Below, in pieces: positions 22,863 through 33,300 of a stretch of DNA of 64,000 bases. The notes under the pieces were generated by a model, which worked only from the letters and a program-made list of their open reading frames with translations, was not told the DNA's origin and searched no databases. The stretch covers positions 1,568,364 through 1,632,363 of the forward strand of contig NW_022985171.1 of the NCBI RefSeq assembly GCF_010093535.1, written 5' to 3'. Each line of letters starts with the position of its first letter. The first letter of the stretch is position 1. The translations under genes were made by a program, and so were the position numbers. The stretch is from Lindgomyces ingoldianus (Eukaryota > Ascomycota > Dothideomycetes > Pleosporales > Lindgomycetaceae).

Positions 22863-24078
22863 ATGACTGAGGTACATTTGGACAAAATGGCTATACCACC
22901 AAACCCCCTGGGAAGAGTAAACGTGATCATCGCGGTTGTTTTCACGGTCGTGGATCTCGTTTTCATCCTGTTGCGCATATGGGCTAGGCGGTTGAAACGG
23001 TCGTCACTTGATATAAGTGACTATCTGATCATTTTAGCGTGGGTGTGTATACGGTTTTCGTATCTACGTTTCTCGCTCATGATCTGACATAATTTCCAGC
23101 TTCTCGCATTATCCGATATGATTCGAAAGATCATCGGTACGTTTATCACATGCACCGGTCAACACCAAGCAACCTTAGGAAATCTTAGTTCAATATGCTA
23201 AACAAAGCGCAGCTGCAAGATGGGGGGTCGGAGTCCACTACCAAGATCTCGTAGCCTCAGAGCCTTCAATCATCGTCCCAGTACGCAAGGTATGAGCGCC
23301 CCAAGCCTCCCATTGCTTGCGTTAATCGCTGATGAGTTGTAGATCACATATGCTGGATTCTTCCTCTGGCTCGCAATCGTGACGCCCACAAAGCTTTCGA
23401 TATTGTTTCTTTATCGCTCTCTATTCAGATGCATGAGACGATTCATAATCCTCGTCCATTTTATGATAGGTTTCTGTGTTCTGTACTTCATCGCATTCAC
23501 GGCCGGAAATCTGATCCAATGTAAACCAATTGCCTATAATTGGGATAGGACAATTCCAGGCGGGAAGTGCCTCAATCCAAGTATGGGATTCCTCACTTCT
23601 GGATCCATCAACTTATTTATCGACGTTACTCTTGTCATCATGCCAGCGCCCATCGTGTGGAAAATGCAGAGCCTCTCTAAGACGAAGAAAGTCCTGGTCA
23701 CGGGCATGTTTGGGCTCGGAATATTGTCAGATATCTTTTGGCTCCTTGCTGAGGATTACACTGCTAATGTATTTCAGCATCTGTCTCCTTGTGGGACTCC
23801 GCTTTAAATATGTACTCGAAACGGATCAAGCAGATTTCACTCATGATGGCGAGGTCGCAGGTATATGGGGAGAACTAGAACTCTACCTCGGTATTATTAG
23901 TGCCTGTCTTCCGCTCGTTTCCCCACCTCTACTCGTCATCCAGGAAAAGGTCCAGAGTGGGTATCATTCGTACCTAATCGGTCGTAAGCGCCTAGGCCAG
24001 ACCCAGTTTGGTTTCTACTCTTCACCTAAGAATGACAGCGGGCTTCGGGAGGGTGATGAGGTTGCTCTGAAACAGTGA
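22863..24078 (+). CDS. Seven-TM fungal rhodopsin-domain (PTH11-like) membrane protein
   Basis: Integral membrane protein of the large fungal rhodopsin-like/PTH11-related family. Its biochemical role is unknown in general, and in this cluster sensing or transport-related roles are only guesses. Five exons, 22863-23042, 23100-23136, 23189-23289, 23343-23725 and 23778-24078, encode 333 aa. Hydrophobic segments include VNVIIAVVFTVVDLVFILLR, YAGFFLWLAIVTPTKLSILF, FIILVHFMIGFCVLYFIAF, NLFIDVTLVIMPAPIVW, KVLVTGMFGLGIFICLLVGL and YLGIISACLPLVSPPLL. Family marks are visible: QCKPIAYNWD with the Cys, the KLSILFLYRSLF helix and the D-x-x-L-x-x-x-P helix. A second ATG at 22,887 (MAIPPNPLGR) is an equally plausible start, giving 325 aa. 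No retinal-binding Lys can be argued from the sequence, so it should not be called a photoreceptor. Confidence 0.88.
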
Positions 24079-25108
24079 TTACAATGGCTTGGTCTCGGCG
24101 TAGTCTGTTGGATCCAGACTGACCTGGCGTTGCCTATATCATTCCTAGATAGGAATGAGCGCAGATCCCTAATAAATGCGAGGCACCAGCACTAAAGGAC
24201 TGAGCATGTTATTATACACGTGATACGTGGTCTCTTCATTATGATCTCTGTGCTCTTTGCTACCCCTCCTTTGCCTGCCCGTGCAGCTCCCAAGACTCCT
24301 GTGTGACATCCTTGATTCAATTGGATGAGTTGGATTTGTTCGAAAAAAGAGAAAGCCCAACCATGGCAATCACTACTCAGAAATCATGGCCCATGTATGT
24401 GAAAGATTATATTGTGGAACTCCCCAGACCAAAGTGGGGCAGAATTATCATTCAATTCACTGCTAGTCGGAAAGATCCGTCAGGAGTGGAAATTGAGTCG
24501 TTTCAGCCATAGTATTTCAGAGAGATGGACAATCGGACAGTGAAGACGCATACGTATAATACATAGCCTCCAAAGCCAAAAAAATAATTTAAGATAACAT
24601 GAAAAAGATGAAAAACAAACCTCATCAATATTATGCATGAATTAAAAGCTGCCATACTGACTCTTTCCGGATAGCTCCACAATATGCCAAATGTATGTAG
24701 GCTTTTAGAATTGGGTTATGTGACTGTGAGAGAAGTGAGAGTGAAACTTATGCCACTAAACATCTGTAATTTTCAGCTGGTGCCTGTGCTGTGCAGCGCA
24801 GGCTCTATCGTAAGTGCCGCATGGGTGCTCATGCAGAGAAGGTCATAGAAACATAACGGAAGAGGCAAACAAGGCAGACAGACAAGGAAGTCTGTTCTCG
24901 GAGCTGGATAAATAATCCCGACCGAATAATACATTGTCCGAGAGAAGTTTAGGACGGGGCACTCGCAAGGATAAAAGCTCTCAGGCGAGTTGCAATAGAC
25001 AGAGGACTTTCCAAACGCATACGAGCTTTCACACCTCGTTTCATTGGATATTTTTGATCACTCGAAGCCGCTCATGCCCAAATTTGTATCGAAGAAAACT
25101 CCGACGAT
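24079..25108. other. Intergenic, membrane protein to O-methyltransferase
   Basis: About 1 kb of normal composition without a recognisable gene. An open frame of 69 codons at 24,303-24,512 has no domain signal and is probably chance. CTCGGA at ~24,898 and TCCGAG at ~24,938 form a widely spaced inverted pair ~170 bases before the methyltransferase start. Confidence 0.45.
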
Positions 25109-26575
25109 ATGGTATCGGCCGATTCCCATTCGAACCTGCTGAAACTGGTTTCTAAGATCAAGCACCACGCTGAAGACATAGAAAATCAATTGCGTCTCAG
25201 CGGACGACCAGAGCCAAGTTTTGAGAAGACCTCAATTGAAGTCCCAGATACTCCGGAGTACACAGCTGCTCGTGCATCGCTCAATGATGCAGCAAATGAC
25301 CTTCTTCTACTCGTGAATGGGCCAAAAGCACATTTCCGGTCATTGTTCTGTTACCATCACGATTTGGCAGCATTCCAAGTAGCATTTGAGTTGGACTTCT
25401 TCAACAATGTGCCCTTTTCTGGAGTCGTCACCATCCCGCAGCTTGCTGAGGCAGTGAAGGTTGATGAGGATCGAGTCGGAAGGATCATGCGATTTCTGAC
25501 CACCCATCGGGTTTTCACAGAGACCGAGCCTGGATTCTTCGGGCATAACTCGTTTTCGGTGTTGTTCGCGAAGGACTCCGAAATTTATGCTGCAGCGCAC
25601 TATCAGTGAGTCTCCAACCGAAATCCCGGTGACGGACATGATGACTGAAACGTGGGGTGTACAGGTTAGATGAGTTTTTCAAAGCAGCTTCTGAAGCTAG
25701 CGAAGGGATCCGTAGCTCTCCTTACCTGTCTGACAATATGCACTCCCCGTTCCAAACGCGGTTTGGTGTACCTTTGTTCCAATACTACCAGCAGAATCCC
25801 AAATCAGTGGCTCGCTTTGGAAAAGCTTTGAAGGGAATAGCAAAGCGTCAGTTCCAAACAGCTCTATCATCTCAAGGGATGTTACTCTAATGTTTTCACA
25901 TAGTTGATCGCCAAGTCCATGAGCTTAAAGGCGGGTTTCCTTGGGAGAAGTTTGAAGGAGGCAAAATCGTTGACATCGGCGGTGCAAGCGGTCATGCTAG
26001 CATCTGGCTCGCCCGAGTAAGTTTTCTATAATGTCTGATTCGTCAAATATCTCAACTAAAATTGGCTGGTGTAGCTGTATCCGCAATTGGAATTTATTGT
26101 ACAAGATGGGTCCGAGGATCTGCTGGCCCAGGGGAAGGGACAGAATCTGAGTGATATCGGGAGTAGAGTCACGTTCATGAAGCATGACTTCTTCCAGACC
26201 CAGCCCCAGTTGAACGCCGGCGCATATTTCATCAGGCAGGTACTGCACAACTGGAATGACGATGACTGCGTCCGTATCTTGAAGGCGGTTGTCCCCGCGC
26301 TTGAGAAGTGCAACCCAAATACGCCCCTACTGATCAATGAGACCATCTTGCCTGAGCCTGGAACCCTGAGTCGATATGAAGAGCATTCTCTTAGGCAAGT
26401 CGACATGCTTGTTATGGTAGCACTGGGGGCCAAACAACGGACCCAGGCCGAATTCCAGGATCTTCTGCACCAGGCTGATCCGTGCCTAGAGATTGTGCGG
26501 GTTTATGGAACAGGTAGTATGGGGTTGCTGGAAGTGCAAATGATAAAGGACTCGGACGCCACAAAGGGGGGTTGA
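25109..26575 (+). CDS. SAM-dependent O-methyltransferase
   Basis: Transfers a methyl group from SAM to a hydroxyl of the product (plant-COMT-like Methyltransf_2 family). Four exons, 25109-25605, 25665-25846, 25904-26016 and 26075-26575, encode 430 aa, usual for fungal members. The N-terminal half is the helical dimerisation/winged-helix part (QLAEAVKVDEDRVGRIMRFL). The SAM-binding motif VDIGGASGH is at 249-257, an acidic EFIVQDGSED follows at 270-279, and LHNWNDDD carries the expected catalytic base His322. Intron 2 (57 nt, donor GTCAGT, branch-like CTAAT, acceptor CATAG) removes an in-frame TAA, and the splice gives GIAKLDRQVHELKGGFPWEK, matching the family; the stop is therefore intronic, not a mutation. 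It sits directly upstream of the PKS on the same strand. Confidence 0.93.
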
Positions 26576-27312
26576 GTAGCAGTATGAATGGCTGGAAACA
26601 TCGAGCTCGCATGGGTAAGGAATGTCTTAGTTCTAATAAAAACTCTTCCATTTGCTTTTCCCGGTGGATTGGTGATGCAGTCTTGGTGAGGGATGTGAGC
26701 CGGTGCTGCCAACCTCGGGACGAATGTAGTGGGATACGGATGGATTCACTTTGTCATCCGCATTTACCTAAACTGTCGCTGGAGTGTTCACACTTAAGGT
26801 TCCACCACCTCCTTGCTCTTCCGCCCTCGTCCTTCATTTGCCTTTCTCGTGCCACATCCATACGTTGTATGCCTGACTGCTCCTAACAATGATACTCTTT
26901 GGCGGCGCCATCAAAAATCCTTCATGTACGACGCCCCAATGCCTAGATTAATACGTGCAGCCTAGCTGTTAATACATTGGAAGAATCATCACAAGGGTCT
27001 GCTCGTCCCTTGTTTGGACCCTACGGATAATAACTGGCTTTTGATTCGTGCACCTTTTACGGATTCGCATTTTGCCTCTTTTCATAGAACGGCGTACCAG
27101 GCATAACTGTGACGCACGGACCCCTTTTCCGGATCCTCCCGTCCCAAGAGCAAGAGCTGTATCTGTCGCCCCGTACCCATGATTGCCTACTGATTTTAAT
27201 GGCGGTAATCAGGGTGAGCGTTTTGTGTATGATTACTCTACATCCTGCCTCCCAAACCCTCAGCAGAGTTATCTCGTGTTTTCAATCCCTTCGTATATCG
27301 TCAATTTTCCTC
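26576..27312. other. Intergenic upstream of the PKS
   Basis: 737 bases, normal composition, no convincing gene. CGG-N6-CCG (CGGATCCTCCCG) at ~27,130 could be a Zn2Cys6-type site. Short open frames here lack any family signal. Confidence 0.45.
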
Positions 27313-30300
27313 ATGAATATGTCCAATCATGTTGAAGCTCCTGCGCCTGAAAATGAATACGGGCCCTCAAATTCCGTGGCTATCGTCGGAATGGGTAAGC
27401 TTTTGCCCTCTAGTATATGAGCATTTTGGTCTCGAAACTCACTTGATTCAGGATGTCGGTGGCCTGGTGGTGTATCCACTCCAACCCAACTGTGGGATAT
27501 GCTAGCAGAAGAGAGATCTGGATACCAGGAGTTCAATGATCAAAGGATGCACCTTCCTGGGTTCTACCACCCAAATCCCCAACGCCCGGGTAGTGTACCT
27601 ACTCGAGGTGCATATCTCCTTCAAGAGGATCCGAAACTGTTTGACTACGCATTATTTAGTGTAACTCCCACGGAGACGCTCACTTTGGACCCATCACACA
27701 GAAAATTGTTGGAAGTAGTCTTTGAGGCTTTCGAAAATGCTGGAGAACCCTGGGAGAAGTTCTCCGGCTCCCGAACGGGTGTGTTTGTTGGGAACTTTAC
27801 AGCTGACCACAACCTCATGCAAAGCCGCGATTCCGACAACCCGCTACAATACGCCATAACTGGGGGTAGTAATAGTATTCTGAGTAATCGCATCAACTAT
27901 TTATTCAACTTGCGTGGCCCGAGGTACCTCATACTCGATTCACCAATGCGTAGTGTGGCTGACGGGTTGAGTCTAGTCTAACGCTCGATACTGCCTGTTC
28001 TTCTTCACTATACGCCCTTCATTTCGCTGTTAATGCGATTAAGAATGGAGACTGCGATTCTGCAATTGTTGGAGCTGGCAATATCATTTTGGGACCTGAT
28101 TTACACCTCCTGCTTTCGAAATTGGGTGCTCTATCGCCGACTTCAACTTGCCATACATTTGATTCGACCGCAGATGGTTATGCCCGAGGCGAAGGGTTTG
28201 CCGCGTTCTATTTAAAGAAAACATCAGATGCCGTGGCAGGCTCATATCCAATTCGGGCAGTGATACGGGGTACTGCAGTGAATTCGTAGGTAACCCAACG
28301 CCTTCCTCGAAGTATGCTAAGTATTGGGTTCAGAAATGGTCGCACTGCTGGAATCACTCACCCTAGTACCGAGAGCCAAGAGGCAGTGATCCGTGAAGCA
28401 TACGCAAATGCCAATCTGGAGCCTAGAATGACTGGTTACTTCGAAGCGCATGGGTAAGGCAGTGATATCTCACGTAATATGTGGTACTAATTTAACCCAC
28501 AGAACCGGAACCCAGGTTGGTGATCCGATTGAAGTTTCTGCCATTGGGCGAGTGTTTTCAACTGAAACGAACGTGAGCATACTTGGAATCGGCTCAGTTA
28601 GTTTCTCTCTATCCTCCCTCGTTATTTCTGGCACGGTGGTAACGACGATTATAGATTAAGTCCAACATTGGACATACGGAAGCCGCGAGTGGCATGGCTG
28701 GATTAATGAAAAGTGTCCTTGCCTTAGAGACTGGACTGATACCCTCAACCATTAACATCAACGAGCTTAACCCCCGAAGTAGGATATATCTATATTCTTA
28801 CTAAACGACATTCATTAACATTAAACATAGTCAACTTCAACGAGGCGCGGGTAAGACCTGTAACTAAATTGGAGCCCTGGCCAAAGGATAAGCTTCGTAG
28901 GGTTAGTATAAATTCATTTGGATACGGGGGGGCAAACGGCCACTGTATTCTGGACGACGTTTCCGTCGCACTGCCGGACTACTTCAAAGGTGGGACCCGC
29001 AAGACACTCTGTTCTCACCCTCGTAACGGTTTCACGGATAAATTCACCCCAAGTTGTGGTCAAGTGAACGGAGCAAATCATCAACAAACACATGATGCTT
29101 CAACACCAAGCACCAAATGTTCTCTTGAAATGCCCTTGGATTATCGTTGGAGGCGCTCATCATCATTAGTACGTGGATCCCACACGAGCACTAGACGTCT
29201 GGTTCTACTGCCATTCTCAGCTCATGAACCCAATGCACTTAGTGGGAACATGCAAGCCATTTCTAGCGTCATAAATGAGTACCGACTAGCAGATTTGGCC
29301 TATACATTGACTGCTAGACGTTCTAAGTTCAAAAATCGCACTTACCGAATTGTTAAGCCTGAGAAATCTTTCACGAGTTTAGATATGAAGACTCCTGTTC
29401 CCACTATTCAGGTAACTGCGCAGAGACCCAATATTGGTTTTATTTTCACCGGTAAGTCGCTGTTTCATTTACATATTTACAGAAACCTACTTATGCATCA
29501 ATTATATAGGACAAGGAGCTCAGTGGGACGGTATGGGAGCCCATTTGTTCGAGTACGAGGTCTTCCGCAACTCGATTGAGTATCAAGACTTAATACTTTC
29601 AAACTTGACTAATCGGCCATCCTGGACCCTCAAGGGTAGGTTCTGCCTCAACTCAGGAAACAAAAGCTAATTAATGTTCAGATATCCTGTCCACAAACCT
29701 TCCAGGAAAGTTGCATGAACCTTTAATTTCACAGACAGTGTGTACTGCTCTTCAGATTGGACTCATCGACCTTCTTTCCTCCTGGAAAGTTCAGAGTGTC
29801 GCAGCTGTCGGTCATTCTTCAGGTAATCAGGAGTGCTGACTGAATAGATAACATTAGCTGACATCGTACAAGGTGAGATTGCAGCCGCATATTCAGCTGG
29901 ATTCGTCACTGCAGCGGAGGCAATCACAATTGCTTATTGTCGCGGACTCGCGGTTGATACTAACAAGAGAAGCGGCCTCATGCTAGCCGTCGAGCTTGGA
30001 TATGGCGATATCGAATCTTATCTTGATGATTTTAGGCTTAGCGTCAAGGTTGCAGCTATCAATTCCCCACAAAGCGTTACTATTTCGGGAGATACAGACT
30101 CGGTCATGGAGCTATTCGAAACACTTCGGGTTAAAGGAGTATTCAGTAGGTTCCTGCAGACTGGACGGAACGCATACCATTCCCATCACATGGCTGTGGT
30201 TGGTCAGCACTATGAAGAGGTTCTCTGCAAGGCTTTGAAGGAATTACGTGAACGGGACCTGCTCTGTTTAGAGGACCGCTATCCCCAAGCCAGCTGGTTT

Positions 30301-33300
30301 TCATCCACTATACCAGGCATGAAGACTAACAAGATCCCCGTAAGTCCTTCGTATTGGCGACAGAATTTACAATCACCAGTCCAGTTTACGCGCGCTGTAG
30401 AGGATATGCTGTCCTCTCCCGCACACCGTGTCGATATTCTGGTTGAAGTTGGACCCCATTCGGCTCTAAAGACACCATTGCATCAAATCTGGTCAGGAAT
30501 GGGAAGAAGTGCGTCTGACTTCTACTTCTCCACACTGAGAAGGCAGGAAGATGGTCTGCGAAACATGCTCTCTCTATGTGGGAATCTGTTCTGCATGGAT
30601 GCGGCAATTGATCTTACCATTGTTAATGCCATCGACCAAGTGGACGAAGAAGGGCTGCGGTATCTTCATGGGTCTGTGTGTGTTGACCTCCCAAAATACT
30701 CTTACTGCTATGGCCCAGTATTATATCATGAAAATCGCTTTCACCGAGAATTTCGACTCCGAAGTCACCTTTGCCATGATATACTAGGAGCTAAGCAACT
30801 AGGATGTTCCAAACTTCGACCGAGTTGGCGTAATATGCTTCGAATAAAAGATATCCCTTGGCTCAGCCATCACAGGGTAACTAACACCTTTCTATTTCCT
30901 TTATTGTAGAGTTTTGCTGATTGCATTGAACAGCTCCTTCAGCAGACAGTGTTCCCTGCCTCAGGGTATATCTGCATGGCAATTGAAGCGGCTGCACAAT
31001 TTTTCTCCGATGAAAATACAACGGTCATGCCGGTTGGCTTCACGATCCGAAATCTATCCCTTATTTCGGTAATGGCCATTCCAGATGATGATATTGGTAT
31101 TGAAGTGATCTTGGATCTGGATGCATCCAAACTTGCTATCTCCAAGAAAACCTCAACTTGGTACACCTTCAAGATCAGCTCCGTGGCTTCAAGGACCGAC
31201 ACATGGACAGAACATTGTTCAGGAATCATTATACCGCATACAGCAAAGTATGGTAAGTTATCGCATGAGCTCGTTCCGCTTGTTAATCGCTAAGCTACAT
31301 ATGGGACCATAGATTCACCTACCATACCTAGCGTTATGGACACCCGGGTTTTAAGCAATTCAGGATGGTACGACAAGCTGAGTGAAGTTGGTCTGAAGTA
31401 TGGTGCGAGTTTCCAAGGCCTATCTGAAATGAAAGCCGACCCACTTAAAAATGTTGCGCAAGCGAAGGTTCAGCTTCAAACTACAGCTGCACTTTTCAAT
31501 GGACCCGAGTCTCCATATTTTGTCCACCCGGCTTCACTGGACATGTGTGCTCAACTAGCGCTCATCGCAGCACATGGGGGCCAAGTCGAGCAAATGAGCA
31601 CAGCCTATGTGCCCTCTTTCGTTGGAGAAATGACACTCTGGGTACCGGAAGTCCAAGATGCTTCCTATGGTATCGCTGTCGCACGAGGAGAACGTCACGG
31701 TTTGCGAGGAGCTCATGCCCAGGTTCAATTGAGGAGCTCAACTGGAAATGTCCTCGTCAATATTGCGGACATCCACTGTACAGCGTATTCTGGAGGCAAA
31801 AGGAAAAAAGCCGTGATGGGCCATCCTCAAACACCATACATGCGTCTTATCTGGAAACCTTGTTTGGAAAATTTGAGCAAACAGCAAGCGCGATCGATGT
31901 TTCCACCAACATCCGCAAGCGATAGTATCAAAAGCACTTTCGAGGATATCGACCGCTTGGGCAGCCTCATGGTCAAAGAAATTGCCTGTCGATACGGTTC
32001 GCAGCTGGATAAACGCAAACTCCCTGATCATCTCCACAAATTTCTTACCTGGGCCACAATGGCTGCACGGCGGGAATTAACGGAAACTGGGCAAGATACG
32101 TTGTCATCGAGCTCAAGTCCCGCCCAGATAATCGATGAATTATGTTCTAAGCTCCATGATGTTGTCGAGATTCCCATCTCTAAACGCATCTTCGACAATC
32201 TCCACGATATTCTTTCAGGGCATAAATCAGGACTCGAGCTGGTCCGCCAGGATGAGTTACATTCCAAAATGTACAATGCTGGCTTCGGAATATCCGCAGC
32301 GTATGTCCAATTAGCGCACCTCATCGAACTCCTGGCGCACAGGAATCCCCACATGAATATCCTAGAGATTGGGGCGGGCACTGGTGGAGCATCTCGTGTT
32401 GCTCTTAAAAAGCTCGACGCTGAGACTTACCTTCGACGGTATCGCGCATACACTTTCACAGATGTGTCGAGTGGCTACTTCTTAGATGCTCAGACCGAGT
32501 TCTCGAAATGTCATAAGCTTATTTTTGGTGTATTGGACATTGAACAGGATCCGTCAAGCCAAGGTTTTCAACCTGTCTACGATTTGGTCATTGCTTCATG
32601 CTCTTTACACGTTACAAGAGATGTCGATCTCACGCTGCGAAATGCCCGATCCTTACTAAAGCCCGGAGGGAAGCTGCTTATCTTGGAGTGCACTCAACCG
32701 AAGATCACCCACGGGCTAGTTCTGGGGACGCTACCAGACTATTGGGTTGGGACGGGGAACAGCCGTACTGATAGTCCATTTTTACCTACGAATGGGTGGC
32801 ATGAAAGGCTCCTACGAACAGGATTCTCCGGAATCGAAATCGATCTTAGCGACTATGCACAACCGTACACGATGATTTCCGCATTTCTCACAACAGCAAT
32901 TGGTCATGAGACCTCGAGGGTTGCTCGTGAAATTCCTTCGTCATTGCCGAGCCAGTCAGTTGTTAGCGTAATCTCGTACCTAGGCCCAGATTCTCGCTCT
33001 GATATAAGAGCATTCCAAAGACGCGCAAACGAGCTGTTTTCCTACTCGACGTACCACTTCATTGATGATTTTGGTTATCTTCCCGATGACTCAAGGGTGA
33101 TCGTTTTCTCTGGAGAAGGCCCATGGTTGATTAATAACCGAAAGAGATTCGAACAGATCAAGAAGATCCTTACAAAATCACGCTCAGTACTCTGGATCAG
33201 TGTTCAGGATGAGGTTAATGGATCGTACCCGTATCACGGAGTGACGGATGGACTCCTCAGAGTTCTTTCTGCCGAAACCAGCTCTATTGTCTATGCCAGC

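Noticed and set aside
24303..24512. 69-codon plus-strand frame between membrane protein and OMT
   Set aside because: No domain, no coding signature beyond chance length, and no conserved context.
25665..25890. In-frame TAA in the O-methyltransferase after GMLL, suggesting a pseudogene
   Set aside because: A 57-nt intron (25,847-25,903) with donor GTCAGT, CTAAT branch-like site and CATAG acceptor removes it and restores the family sequence in frame.
27924..27976. Apparent stop in the KS domain just before the active-site Cys
   Set aside because: It lies in an intron; splicing 27,923 to 27,977 gives [13 protein letters not shown].
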